Part shown: one piece after another, positions 10,811 to 22,360 of the stretch
Layout of the letters: each line of letters starts with the position of its first letter
Position numbering within the stretch: the first letter of the stretch is position 1
Notes under the pieces: model-generated
The model's database searches: none
Told to the model about the DNA's origin: nothing
The model's input: the letters and a program-made list of their open reading frames with translations, nothing else
Assembly (NCBI GenBank): GCA_910589415.1
Contig: OU342630.1
Location: 7,440,001-7,504,000 of the forward strand
Reading direction: 5' to 3'
DNA from: Malachius bipustulatus
Lineage: Eukaryota > Arthropoda > Insecta > Coleoptera > Melyridae
Length of the DNA stretch: 64,000 nucleotides
Made by a program: the position numbers and the translations under genes

Positions 10811-13535
10811 ATATAAAAAAGTCGATATCTATCTATCTAGCTAAAACATAACTTTCAAATCAATATAACCACACATGCAGCAAAAGATCATAATTATAAG
10901 CAATGACAATATAGTTTATTATTAGTAACATCAATTACGGCATGCTACCTATAGGAAGTCTTTGTTTTTAACCAGTGGTAAAGATGACAATTTAATAAAA
11001 CGTTGTTATTTTCATAATTGGATCTAAAGTAAATAGGCGAAGGCAATGAATGGCGATGTGCGCAAACATTGGACAGGAAACAAACGAGCGTGAAATCCAT
11101 ATGACCTTGATAATGGTTCGATGGTTCCCAACAATATGCGTATAGACAACATTCAGCTTTTCAGTGTTAGATCCCAATTGAAACCTGCCAATAATCAAAG
11201 TATTAATTGTATTCTCTCATTCGATACGACAAAGGCTATATTAAAAAATATTGATAAGCACTGCTGTTATGAAAAATAGAGTTCCGAAAAAAAATAATTT
11301 GAAGAATTGGAAGGTGAAAGGACGTGTGCGAACGATTCTGATGAAAAGACGGAAAATAATAATCACTTTATTCAAAAGAACAAGAGAGTGTAATAAGTTG
11401 GAGAAAGTTTGGAAACGTGAAATATACAAGATCCCGAATATACCCTCATCTTTTTTCCTAAATAATTTAATGTATAAAAAATACAACACACACCCGTGGC
11501 TTCTCTAAATAATATAAGAGTCGTTTATAGTACACATCTGTTTCTCTGGTGCCTACTAACATAATTACCCTGATTCTTCAAAAGAATGAGCCCCGCAGAC
11601 TCCTTCTGAAGATTGACTCCCGGTTAAATTTTATGTAATTCTGGGAATCAGTAGTACTCGATGAGTAGATCACGAGTCTCAATTGGGCATAAGCTCAGGA
11701 AAACTCGTTTTCTCGAGATATTCACCCTTAAATATGGATTTTTTCTGACATTAGTTAATTAATATGACACTTGCATTGACGCACCTTGTGGAAAATAACG
11801 GGGCCGGTATTCACGAGGTTCGTAAAAAGCTTGTAGTTTTACGAACTCGTGACAGTTCGTAGTTTTATACAAAATTTAACGGCCATCGTACCACATGTAA
11901 TAAAAATATTCCGGCTAAAATTTCATTCACTGGGAGTAGAATGATCTGATCTGCAGAATATAAGGATGAGTTATCGACATCCCGGTGAAGAATTTGCTTT
12001 TTCATCAGTCTATGGAAAACCCTGGACACACCATTCTGTTCATATTACACGCTTCTATCGTGTGATCTACAAAATATTTCATATTGCCTTGATTAAAATG
12101 AAGCATCCTCTGCCAGATAAAATACAAATATGTAATTAGAACTCCAATCAGTGATCTACAAATCATAGAACAATAAACAAAAACACGATTTACTTTTTTT
12201 AATTACATCCATTAGCCATTGATTTTTTGTCAATTCCTGAAAAATATTTCCAGCATGAAAAGTTTTTGTTGATCGGTGAAAGCCATAACATTGAAATTAA
12301 GTAACATATCTTTAAAATTTAAATTTAAACTGACAGGAATAGAAATTATGACACTTGTCATGAGAATCTGAATTACTAAAGTCATTTTGAAACTATTTTG
12401 TTAAAATGAGATCAGGAATAGCCATCTCTTTCTCTTCCAAAGCAAAGACTTGATGAAATATTTATTGGATCACACGATATAATTTGACTAATTCAAATTC
12501 GTCAAAAATAAGATAATTTGGACTTGGAACAGACATCAAATAACAAACAACATCAAAACAAATAAAACAGAGTTCTAAAAGTGCATTCGCACATTTGAAT
12601 TGTCTGCGCAAGTTAATTAATGCACCGCCAGTGATAAATGAAAGCTGTACCTCGCCTAGAAGCAGAAAAAGCAGAAACATTTTACCTCAACGAACTGTAA
12701 AAGTATTATTCGTTACTTCTGTTCAATAATACAAGTGTCGTTGTTCCCTTAAAATTTTAAAATGGTTATTGATACATTCATGAGATTATTCAAGCCCAAC
12801 CTCCAAAGTAAAAATCTGCTGTGTATAAAATAATGAAACAGGTAAAATAAACAATCATTCCAAAAGAAGAAATCATCCTCCCACTAATCTACAGTTTAGA
12901 CCACGATGTTACACAGTGGTTTATACAATACATAACGGTTTATCTTTATAAAATTCGCCTGACCAAAACATCTAACCATAGTGCAAATAAAAGATTATTT
13001 AAAAGTAAAGCGGTGACAAAATTCACAACTATGATGGGCGCATACGATTCTTAGCTTTACACTGGTAGCTAACCTTCACTTCTCGAACAAGCAATACGAG
13101 AAATTATGAGAAATAATGTACTTCAAACTGTTCGATCACGTATTTAAATAACTTTGAATTCATTAACCGTTTGAGTAGGCACACTGGTAACACAATCTTT
13201 ATTATGTCTTTAACAGTGAAATTATTAAAGTTTTACTTTAAAGTACTATTTATTTAGGAAAATAATAATTAGTTTCATTGAATGCCAGGGTGTTTAAAAT
13301 TAACAGAGGACAAGTAAGTAAAATTATTATAAGTGATAGAAATATGTAATATAGAAATTAATATTGCAAATGAATAATAATAATTGAAAGAAATCTATCA
13401 TCGACAATATTCAGAGATCGACACTGACCTTCAGGTAAATTTAAAATTGTTCGCATTTTGTAAGGGGTCTCTCTACACGTTGAGATTTGTTGTTTCACGA
13501 CGCAAGAAGCAATGTGATCTAAGTACTTACAGCAA
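10811..13535. other. AT-rich sequence without recognised gene
   Basis: Two overlapping opposite-strand frames near 11241-11508 are mutual shadows of a basic, low-complexity stretch. The segment 11815-11870 has small hairpins around TTTTACGAACTCGTGACAG. No domain, RNA gene or bounded repeat could be supported. Confidence 0.5.
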
Positions 13536-13731
13536 GTATTATAAAGGCTCATTAAGCTACCGGGTAGATTTCTGATACCATTTTTAAAGCTATTATCGAC
13601 GTCAAAGAACTTTTATTAAAATTTTTGTAATCCCTCTCATTCCAAGAATCACCAAATTGCAAAATTTTCCACCTACGGTCGATAGGACCCCAGAAATCTA
13701 CCGCTTAACTTAATGCGCCTTTATAACACTG
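13536..13731. mobile_element. Short palindromic MITE
   Basis: About 40 bp at the left, AGTATTATAAAGGCTCATTA onward to GTAGATTTCTG, pair with CAGAAATCTACCGC...ATGCGCCTTTATAACACT at the right. The interior is unique and non-coding. Confidence 0.65.
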
Positions 13732-14279
13732 ACTGGTTAGACTACTAACTGAAGTATACTGAGTAGTACTGATTCATAGATTTGGCATCAGTTGCACTTT
13801 GCAGCGATGTGAAGTTTGGAATATCATTTTTTCCAGCTCATCAATGGTATTTTCGTACCGTTGCTCGAGATAGCAAGTTGGCCTTGAATCTGAAGTTGTC
13901 CAGCTGCGACGTATGAGCTCAGATGAGTACGTGGTTTGATATCCGTTTCTTACTGATTGTGACGTACCCAGTAGCGTGCGATATATAGAGAGAAGATCTT
14001 GTTGCACTCGCCGAAGCGTGGTATCGAATAAATAACCCTTTAGATATCATGGTATGTATATGTACCTGAAGTGATTTTGTCGGCTTACAACCGTACGAAG
14101 CAGGAAATATGAGTCTAGCATAGACATTTTATGCTTTCTACTTCGTGACTTGGTTCCCAGAAGCGATAACCGATGCAAGACGTCAGAATTGCTGAGGTTC
14201 GGTGTGCCAATGCACTCTAGATTGGTTTGGATTGGAGGATTAGCAGAATGCTTTCATGGAATGGGCATACAGGCTTGCT

Positions 14280-14313
14280 CTGTGGTATGCGGTGGCCTCT
14301 TCGCATACCACAG
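14280..14313. other. Perfect 12-bp stem-loop
   Basis: CTGTGGTATGCG pairs perfectly with CGCATACCACAG across the 10-nt loop GTGGCCTCTT. It is isolated from other repeats and unusually GC-rich for the area. The role is unknown; it could be a remnant MITE tip or a structured RNA. Confidence 0.6.
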
Positions 14314-14600
14314 TGCTCCTTTTCATTGTCTTGAATTGTCCCAATTCTATCCGTTTATTTAACCCTCCTTTTAGGTACATTTAAGCGCTTCCAAGATTTT
14401 TCCATAGAAGATGTTAACAATGCGTAGCGCGGTACCAGCGTGAGGTCTCAGCCAGGAGGGCTGAGCAACACCCCCCGTGAGTGCTTGTTGTTTTGTTAGA
14501 TAATAATTTGCCGTTGCAGCGCACGCTAATTTGTTTTATGTGAATAATAATCTACCTGCTACCTGACACATTCGTGACTGAATAAGAAATAGTATCCACC

Positions 14601-14768
14601 TATACCTCACTGAGGAAATTATTTGCAGTAACTAACGTTAGTAAAAAAGCAGCGGAGAATCGGCAAGCAGAATATTACGTTTTGAGGAATGTTTTCTTCA
14701 TGCCGCTTTCCGAAATTGCTTTTTTTAGTAATGTCAGTTACTGCATATAATTTCCGTAGTGAGGTATA
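14601..14768. mobile_element. Palindromic MITE, TATACCTCAC ends
   Basis: The left end TATACCTCACTGAGGAAATT pairs with the right end AATTTCCGTAGTGAGGTATA, and pairing continues inward through GCAGTAACT...TTACTGC to AGTAAAAAAGC...GCTTTTTTAGT. The arms are about 50 bp of a 168-bp element, with TA at each edge. Confidence 0.75.
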
Positions 14769-14893
14769 CTCTGAGTGGACGTTACAAAGACAAACAAAAC
14801 TTGCGGGAAGTCGGTGAGTCGTTCTGTTTATTATTTTAATTGGCTGTTCAATAACTCATATTATATTTATATTTTGTATACCTGGTAATTGTA

Positions 14894-15447
14894 TACATCC
14901 GCGGCTCCTACGTTTCATCAATTTTTTCGGGACCGAGGAGCGAAATAGGGGTGCTGGGTGGGTAAGAAGCTAAAAACAGCCAGGGCAAACTAATATCAAG
15001 GTCACCACTAAGGCCTCTTTGGCACTACGGTCGAATTTCTATTTTTTTTTTTCACTTTCAGGGCAAGGAATATCTTCGAGAATAACGGTAGCACGATTTT
15101 TATTTTCAAATTTGCATTTATTTTGCATTTTTACTCCAAAAATACGCGACATCGCTCGCTATTATATTCCGACTACGTTTGCATGCCGCGTATGTTGCGT
15201 CTGTTAACAGACCGGCTCTGGTGTTGTTTACGAGTTTCCGCCGTCCTCTCGACACTCTGACCTTGCATGTTTATTATTATATTCGCTGTTCTAAACAGGC
15301 CCGCACTCAGGAAGACCTTCTTTTGATGCCGTTTTGTTCGCTTATCTTTCATTTGCCCAGCAAATTAATATCTTCCTGGTGTTACTATAGGTATGTCCTC
15401 CACACCTATATAGGTGCCATAGTGAAACTGTAGGAGCCGCGGATGTA
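14894..15447 (-). mobile_element. MITE family M1, copy 3 (inverted)
   Basis: It begins TACATCCGCGGCTCCTACG and ends GTAGGAGCCGCGGATGTA, giving the best-kept terminal inverted repeat of the family (about 18 bp). Internal blocks occur in reverse order relative to copies 1 and 2. Flanks are TA-rich. Confidence 0.8.
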
Positions 15448-16009
15448 AATAATGACCGTATACCTAATTGAGGAAACTTAATTACCATTTATTCATTCTA
15501 AGATATCATACCTACCACAATAATTCTATCTATACAGAAAAACAAAAAGCACAGAATTTTCTGTGTTTTGGTGCTAGTTGCCCAGTCAACTTAGTACTTT
15601 TAAATTATTGCGTTAATTGGGAGTAAGAATAATTGGGAGTTTTAACATCTAGGTAGATGATATCACTCCAGAACACTCCGCACTCAAGTGTTCCCCATCC
15701 GATTCCTCAAGGAGTGCCTGTCATATTGAATTTACTAAAAGAAAATGACGAAATCATGTATCTCCTTAAATATAGCTTATTATACTGCTTGTATTGCTTG
15801 TGAAAAATCATAATTACACTAACTGTTAAGGAGGATGTACACTACAACTTTTCTATGAAACTTTCTCTAAAGTTTCCTATTTTTAAAAAGATAGGTTTTT
15901 CTATCTACAGGTGTAAGTTTTTAGAGCTTAAGCATGGGGATATCGGTTATCCTGAGAGATACGAAGTAAAAAAAATGGGGCAGAGCTGCTCAATTTCAAC
16001 CTTTATTTA
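15448..16009. other. No recognised feature
   Basis: Mixed AT-rich sequence; no gene, hairpin or repeat boundary could be supported. Confidence 0.5.
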
Positions 16010-16200
16010 GGGAAACTTTTGAATTTTAGAATTTAAGAAAAAAATTTAGAAAAAAAATTAGCAAAACTTCAGGCGTTGCTGAAATATCCCGAAAAAACTG
16101 AAAACTCGATTTTTCTTATTTTTGGCATATCTTTTTTATTACCTATTGTAAATTATTAAATATTTTTTGGTTGGCTTACATAAGTCGTCAAAAATATCAA
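16010..16200. repeat. Dispersed repeat, second copy
   Basis: It shares GTTGCTGAAATATCCCGAAA-type text and CATAAGTCG with 8990-9170. It abuts the 5'-truncated non-LTR fragment that follows. Confidence 0.5.
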
Positions 16201-16239
16201 AATGTTGCGTAGCTACTACTTACTGCAGAAGGACGAGCT

Positions 16240-16905
16240 TCGTGCAGTTTGATTACGAAATTGCCGGTTGTACCATGTCGAGATGCAGAGAGATAACAGA
16301 TTTTGGTGTAACATTTGACCAAGATTTCGACTTTAAGACCCATATAAAAACATAGTTTCTTCTGCATCACGAGCACTGAGTTTTATAATTAGGAATTGCA
16401 GATGATTTAAAAATGTGGAGACAATAATTAAACTTCTATTTAACAGTTTCGTAAGATCAAAGTAGGAGTATGGATGCATCATTTGGCATCCAATTTACCA
16501 TATATATGTTACTAAGCTTAAGTTAATTCAACGTAAACTTCTCAAGTATTTTGTACTAAAACGTGATGGTTTTATCCGGCTAGAGGCACTGATCAGAATT
16601 TGTTATTGCGTGAGTTCAACATGGAGTCCTTGGAAAATCGCAGGCTTGGATTGGCGGTGGCATTTTTGTGCAAGTTACTGAATAATAGGGTTGCTTGTAG
16701 TGAGTTACTCAATGGAGTAAAATTTGTAGTACCTAGATTAAATGCCAGAAATACCAAATTGTTTTTCTGCACTCGACCAAGAATCAATATCCTCACTAGA
16801 GCACCCATATATCACAATATGTGCAACACATTCAATCGTTTTTGCGGTGATGCTGATATTATCTTTGCTGATTCTCTCAAGTCAATTATTGATCAAATTG
16901 GGTGA
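16240..16905 (+). pseudogene. CR1/Jockey-type reverse transcriptase C-terminus
   Basis: Several frames together give the region downstream of the RT catalytic core: ITDFGVTFDQDFDFKTHI (the D-L-G-V-x-F-D step), a short block with FVRSK..YG.IIW, and then an open stretch 16600-16905 with MESLENRRL, VPRLNARNT and CTRPRINILTRAP. The same order of motifs occurs in the larger element at 29130-29681, with only moderate similarity. Frame changes and stops show it is dead; everything upstream of the RT C-terminus is missing, as in a 5'-truncated insertion. Confidence 0.75.
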
Positions 16906-17216
16906 CAGTAGCGGTGTTATTGTTGTCACGAATATACTTAAGCGAGTGATTTGTTTTTTTTTTGGGGGGGGGGGGAATTGTGGGGGATACCTGGTATTGT
17001 TATTGATGTAGGTATTTGCTTATTTTCTAGGATGATTTGTTGATTGATTGGTATTAGGTGTAGTTTTGTCAACTGTGATGAATTTTTTTATTTTTTGTGA
17101 TGAAATTTTTTATGTATTGTATTTTTTCTTTTGAATTCTCGTTGTAATAATTTTTATTTGTATTTCCTGTAAGTGGGTGACCGTTCGAAATAAATTGCTA
17201 TTATTATTATTATTAT
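16906..17216 (+). repeat. 3' UTR and (ATT)n tail of the non-LTR fragment
   Basis: After the stop there is a G-run at about 16966-16976, then an untranslated stretch ending in GAAATAAATTGC and (TTA)n to 17216. A microsatellite tail rather than poly(A) is usual for CR1-group elements. The minus-strand tail at 55862-55930 has a similar ending, AAATAAAGC(TAT)n. Confidence 0.65.
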
Positions 17217-17399
17217 CCATTTGACAAACTTTTCAAAGCCGCCAGATCTCAGAGTTTTCGTAGTGAGCTTTTATTTTTCTTAGGGCGGCCATATTATTTT
17301 TTTATGTCATTCGGTATAAAAAATCAATTTTGTTTAATTTTTTTTTAAAGACAACTTGTTACACCGAATATCATATAAAAGAAACCCCGTGCGTTTGAG

Positions 17400-17904
17400 T
17401 ACCCATCGGGCGCGTCCCCAGGTGGCGGATAGGGGGAAGGCCTTACAATGAGCGGAAGTGAGTAGGGTTAGCAGTGGTAATAGCGCTCGTCGGAGGTAAA
17501 ATTCTAGACTGGTAGCTCAGAAAGCCCTGCCGCGGACCACCTCCCCTAACCTAGTTGTCGTGTCGTGACTAAAGGTCTGCACTAGGGGCAACAGCGCCTG
17601 AGACGTCCGACTGTGGAATCTCTGATATACCGTATCATCTGTTGTCGTGGTCACGTCTCGCGCACAGAGAGATGCGGGGATCTGGGCTTAATCACCGGAA
17701 CCAAGAGGAGACAACCTCACTAAAAAACCTAAATCCTAAGGCGGGGGTCCAGGCTGATGGGATGCGTGACTGGATAGAAGACCAGTCCTACTGGACTCAA
17801 CCTTGGGGCACCAGGGGGCACCCCACTGTATCAATCCCCTCACCTTTGCATGCAGGGCTCTGCATAGGTGGAACACCCTTCCCTAGCTACTCGTGGGATC
17901 AACC
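17400..17904 (+). repeat. 5' UTR of an RNase H-type non-LTR element
   Basis: Blocks CCCAGGTGGCGGATAGGG, AAGGCCTTAC, GTTAGCAG, GTCTGCAC, AGAGGAGACAACCT and CCTAAATCCTAAGGCGGG recur in order on the minus strand at about 43136-42700. Both copies lead into an ORF1 start: here CTACTCGTGGGATC precedes the ATG at 17905, and TTACTCGTGGGC precedes the ATG at 42676. The segment itself is non-coding. Confidence 0.65.
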
Positions 17905-18009
17905 ATGGTAAGAAAACAAAAAAACAAGAAATCGCGGGACATCACCGCAAAACAGACTGCTGACCGACCGGGGCTTATCACCCATCAAGGCAGTCGGCAA
18001 TCTAAATAA
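17905..18009 (+). pseudogene. ORF1 start of a non-LTR element, truncated
   Basis: A 34-codon frame begins MVRKQKNKKSRD after CAACC and ends at a TAA. Lysine-rich N-termini are common in ORF1 proteins. The homologous site at 42676 (minus) opens a longer ORF1 with a DUF4780-like domain. Here the rest of ORF1 and most of ORF2 are deleted; within about 120 bp the sequence becomes ORF2 C-terminus. Confidence 0.4.
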
Positions 18010-18039
18010 TCCTTGTGCTCGAGACCACCTCGAACGCAA

Positions 18040-18561
18040 GAAAAATGCCCACTTATTGGCAAGAAAAGGAACATCGACACCCTTCAAACGAATATATATA
18101 TATATAGGATCAGAACCATTTTGTGGCTTGGAAGATACTTTCTTCAAGCAGAACTCAAAAAGAAAGAAGAAAAACTCAGAGAAACCCATTGGAGGAACCT
18201 CTCGGGGTTGAGACAACACAAAGAACTTCTCGGGAATTTTAACCGAGAGAGGTCGAAGATACTCTTCAACCTCAGCAAGGAACGTCTCAGAACACTGACG
18301 GGATTCCTAACGGGACATTGCAAGCTCAAGAAACACCTGAGGAAGTTATGCATAGAAGATAATGGCATCTGCAGATTCTGCGGGAAAGGAGACGAGACAC
18401 CACGTCACCTGCTGCTCAACTGCGATGCGACAGAACTCAAAAGAAGTAATGTTCTGGGCCACCACCAGCTAGAGGCAGGGAACTTACCCGACCAAAATCC
18501 TATTATTTTTGTTGCGTATTGTAAAGACATTAAATTAGCAGTAAACGTTTTTGTGACCTAA
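18040..18561 (+). pseudogene. C-terminus of an RNase H-bearing non-LTR ORF2
   Basis: The open stretch to 18561 carries LTGFLTGHCKLKKHLRKL followed by CRFCGKGDETPRHLLLNC, the Cys/His segment found after the RNase H domain of I/Jockey-related ORF2 proteins (C-x2-C...H-x4-C). Equivalent segments lie at 62539-62910 (minus) and 36190-36380 (minus). The upstream part is not RT or RNase H, so the frame is a fusion produced by a large internal deletion; a (TA)n run at 18093-18105 lies close to the join. No start codon of its own is likely. Confidence 0.75.
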
Positions 18562-18918
18562 TCAAATTTAAATGTTAATTTATGTTCATTTCTTATTAAA
18601 CAGAAAATATACTCGAACTTCTTAGATGGTTTCTTCGTATCGTATACCCTTTACACCAAAAACTTTTAAATATTTTAGTGAGATACGCAAGTACAGCCAG
18701 ACATGATTCGCAAATTCAATAGACTACAATAATTTATGTACTTTATTCATTAAAAAAATTAACATTTTTGATAGTTATGAACCGGTTTTAAGCAAAAATC
18801 TAACTTCGAGATCAAAATGCCCCTCGTAGAATCAGATGCGGAACGACAAAAAGTAAGTGTTTAATTCAATATTTTCTTCTCATTTGAAATACCAAAACGA
18901 ATTTTGAAAATTCTGATA

Positions 18919-19080
18919 TACAGGGTGTTGTTTTACGAACACTGACATTTATTATTTTTTATAAGTCCAGACCTGGATTTTTCTTCCGACTATTATGTCA
19001 AACGTTTGTGCAGGGATATGGAAACTTTCTAACCAAATTTCAAAAAATTATACAGGGTGGTTCGTTAGTTATGGCGTTCG
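18919..19080. repeat. CAGGGTG-bounded repeat fragment
   Basis: TACAGGGTGTTGTTTTACG at 18919 and TACAGGGTGGTTCGTTAG at 19050 are two same-direction copies of the boundary motif of the foldback family. No inverted partner arm was found. Confidence 0.5.
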
Positions 19081-19568
19081 AAAAAATTAGCACTTGATCC
19101 ACTTCGGTGTCTTCTATTCACAGTTATCTACTGTTTGTCCGTTTCACTGTTACCGTTTACCAATGAACCTTGCACCAATGTACATTTTTTAACATAACGG
19201 GCATTCCGCTGTCAGTAATTTGTCCCTTCAAAGGGATAGCAGGGGTTCATTTTGTTGATGAGTTTCGTTCATATAGTCTATTCAAGTCTATTAGGGCAGC
19301 GGTTGGCTATGAAAAATCATTGGTAACACAACCATAAATCAGTCTTGAATAGTGAACCATTTTGCATAGGTACTAGGTACCTGATAAATACCAAAATTAA
19401 TTTAAAACTATAAAATGTGTTTAGAAATAAATATTACCATTTATTACAATTATTTAAATATTACTTTGTGTGGAATAAGTAAATCGTGTTAAGCTGAGTA
19501 TAAATAAATATTTAGACGCGTCTGAATTTAGTTTATATATGAATCTTTCATCGAAAAATCCGTTATTA

Positions 19569-20341
19569 TACAGGCTGATTCAAAATTGAGTGCAAATATT
19601 TTAAGGGCTTATTTACCAGCCAAAAATAAGAAGTTTTTTTCATATAATCGTATGTCCTAACTTGCTTCGTTTTCTAGATACAGGGTGTAAAATTTTGAAA
19701 AAAAAAATCGATTTTTATCAATTTCTCAAAAACCTCTCAGCCGATTTAAATAAAATTTTATAGGCTTATTTGTTATCATAAGGGCCTTCCTTTGATGGGA
19801 ATAACATGAATTTATTAATTCCAGTGGCGTCTCAGGGGGCTACCTGAATTAAATTTAATGAATCTCAATAATCGATGTGAATTTATTACTTGTGTTTTAA
19901 TAGGGCCTTACACAGATTTTGATTTTTTTCTTGGAAACAAAGCTAGATACGAGTAAAGCTCAGGAGGCAAGTAAGTTACAATATTGACCGCCTAATCTAA
20001 AAACAAATATAAATTGTCAAAAGAGCAGTGGCGTACCATAATTTTACCTATAAGTATCAAGTAGGTAGCCCTCTGAGACGCCACTGGAATTAATAAATTT
20101 ATGTTATTCCCATCAAAGGAAGTTCCTTATAACGACAAATAAGCCTACCAAATGTTATTTAAATCGGCTGAAAGGTTTTTGAGTAATTAATAAAAAAATC
20201 GATTTTTTTTTTCAAAATTTTACACCCTGTATCTAGAAAACGAAGCAAGTTAGGACATACGATTATATGAAAAAAACTTCTTATTTTTGGCTGGTAAATA
20301 AGCCCTTAAAATATTTGCACTCAATTTTGAATCACCCTGTA
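19569..20341. mobile_element. CAGGGTG foldback element, 773 bp
   Basis: The left end TACAGGCTGATTCAAAATTG pairs with CAATTTTGAATCACCCTGTA at the right. Arms of about 290 bp pair through GGGCTTATTTACCAGCC, CATACGATTATATG, CGTTTTCTAGATACAGGGTG and CCAGTGGCGTCTCAG. The left terminus has CAGGCTG instead of CAGGGTG. About 190 bp at the centre is unpaired. It lacks coding sequence. Confidence 0.85.
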
Positions 20342-20393
20342 TAAACAAGATTACTCAGTGGAAAGTGTGCCTTCCAATGAATATCTTGATATT

Positions 20394-20908
20394 ATAACGA
20401 GACACATTCGCGAACAATTCCAGATACGTATTTGTTTGTTTACTTTCTCAATTTTTATGATGACTCAACCATTCATGTAAATGACACTTTGCGACAATTC
20501 CAGTCACATGCCAGGAATGGCACATTTACGGCCAGTGTGAGTTCTACTAAATACCAGAATGGTTCCGCATTCTACGAGAACGTGTCTACGAACACGCCGG
20601 AGGATTCGACGGAGCGCCAGGAAACAATATAAGAACCGCCCTGGCTGGAAATGAGTCAGTATAGTAACTTGAATATGAATGTGAAAGTTGAAGTATCACA
20701 GAGGAAGGAAGACACAGATTATTTAGTGAGAGTGAATTGTATAGTAGAATATACATAAGTGCAGTATAGACAAGTGGGTAATATCTGTGTGTGGAGACAA
20801 GAGGATAGCTGATTATTTAGATTTAGAGCTTATAAGTTGTATTTGTGTTTGAGAATAAAGACATTTGTAGACTTTAAATTTAATTTTGTAAGTGTGAGAC
20901 CCGTAACA
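20394..20908 (+). repeat. LTR-like repeat, tandem copy 1
   Basis: It starts ATAACGAGACAC and ends GTGTGAGACCCGTAACA, sharing both ends and internal text (GTTCTACTAAATA, TTCTACG) with the next repeat. AATAAAG about 55 bp before the end could be a polyadenylation signal in this orientation. ATATT lies immediately before it, between the two copies, and after the second. No internal domain is present. Confidence 0.55.
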
Positions 20909-20913
20909 ATATT

Positions 20914-21247
20914 ATAACGAGGCAGCAATCGCGAAGAATTCTGTACCTACTTATAATTCGTATTTGTTTTTGTGTAGGTACTTTCTGTAGGTAATTATGG
21001 TTATGTCTCGGAAATTCGATTCGAGACAGTTCTCGGCGGACATGACAGGAATGATATATTGACAGGTCAGTGTAACTGACAGTTCTACTAAATAAGGCCT
21101 GCGTTCTACGCATGTTTGAGTGTAAATATAGAGAACAGCTAATCAACAATATTTGAATATTATTGTTATAAATTATAGTTGTGTTAAAGAATAAGGGATT
21201 TTTAAAGACTTTTAATTTGGTAATAATAAAGTGTGAGACCCGTAACA
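20914..21247 (+). repeat. LTR-like repeat, tandem copy 2
   Basis: It starts ATAACGAGGCAG and ends AAGTGTGAGACCCGTAACA. It is about 180 bp shorter than copy 1 and diverged in the middle. On the minus strand it would start TGTTACGGG, a typical LTR start, so orientation is uncertain. Tandem solo repeats can arise by recombination between elements. Confidence 0.55.
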
Positions 21248-21419
21248 ATATTAGAAATGCCATAGAATATAAATCCTTTATGTCGAGAAACTCTTTACAT
21301 TCACCCTGTCAAAAATATAGACTTTTAACTGAACAAAATATATAAACATACCTAATTGATTTCGAATTTATTAGATGATATTTGATGCGACTATTAATAA
21401 TTTAATAACAGTGAAAGGT

Positions 21420-21620
21420 GCCAGACATGGGAAGAGAAGCTATTCCTTGCAATAAACCAACCCTTGTGGGTGAGGTGAGCAAATCGATACTTGCAAGGTG
21501 TGCCCTAGGTTCCGACAGTATGCCATGATCTATGTGAAGTCGTTGCACTGTGTCCCCCACTGTTTGGACGGCTATCTAGATAATTAATGTTTCCCCGTTG
21601 TTAGCTTCTTCATGTCAATT
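21420..21620. other. GC-richer unassigned block
   Basis: This block (CCTTGTGGGTGAGGTGAGC ... TGTCCCCCACTGTTTGGACG) has a base composition unlike its flanks. It may be part of the non-LTR fragment that follows at 22.1 kb, but I recognise no motif. Confidence 0.3.
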
Positions 21621-22074
21621 GGTGCATGCCTCTTGAATTTCTGTGTTTTCTTATCGAATTAAAACTAAATTTTGAAAGCTTATTTTTTATTAAAACAATA
21701 TTTTAATTTTATACTGGGCTTGACAAGAAGCCCAGTATAAAACATCAATCTTGATCGTATTCGTAATTCGTAAATTCGTGAAAGTAAGGTTAGATATTTT
21801 AGCAATCATATTCAGTGAAAACCGATTCAATTAACTTAACATTTCAATTTCTGAGAAAATGTAAGGGTACTATAATGTATATAAAATAATATTATATAAA
21901 GTATAATCAATATCTGTAACATCACAGGATTCTCTAAAATACTTCAATACTTGGGTATATAGGTGCGAGAACTGAGGAGATCCTTTCCACTGGAGTCGAC
22001 CATGCGCAACTGTTTTTTAGGAGGACTTACGTGATCCTGCAGTCAGTCTGTATGAAAAAGATAATAGAAGCCAG

Positions 22075-22360
22075 GAAAGAGAGAGAATTTCAGGAATACC
22101 AGGCAACGAGCTGGCAGATCACTATGCGAAGCTAGGTACCAGGGACAACTTTTGTAAACTGGATCCTGTACTTGGTCTGTCCTAAGGTCTTAGAAAAGGA
22201 CATTAGAGAATTGACCAAAAAAGGTATCGAGAAGTATTGAGAAACAACACCAGGCTGCAGACAGGGTAGATTGTTCCTGGCTTGCTCGCATAGAAACAGG
22301 CTAGCCAATATGATCAAACGTAACCGTCTTCTGGCCTTTATTAAAAGGTCGGGAAGGTGT
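22075..22360 (+). pseudogene. RNase H domain fragment of a non-LTR element
   Basis: GIPGNELADHYAKLG is the last RNase H motif (GHSG...GNExAD) of I/Jockey-related ORF2; the His-containing GHSG upstream is mutated here. After a stop, KVLEKDIRELTKKG and a PGCRQGR...RN+LL segment continue toward the Cys/His tail. The sequence is then followed by 3'-UTR-like text to about 22445. A 5'-truncated, stop-containing copy. Confidence 0.65.

Noticed and set aside
11241..11508. Two overlapping opposite-strand frames of ~80 codons
   Set aside because: They are shadows of each other in a basic low-complexity stretch with no conserved motif.
13774..14007. Minus-strand 77-codon open frame
   Set aside because: No recognisable domain, no splice context and no second copy; probably chance.
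16593..16808. Minus-strand frame opposite the RT C-terminus
   Set aside because: Shadow of the plus-strand non-LTR coding sequence.
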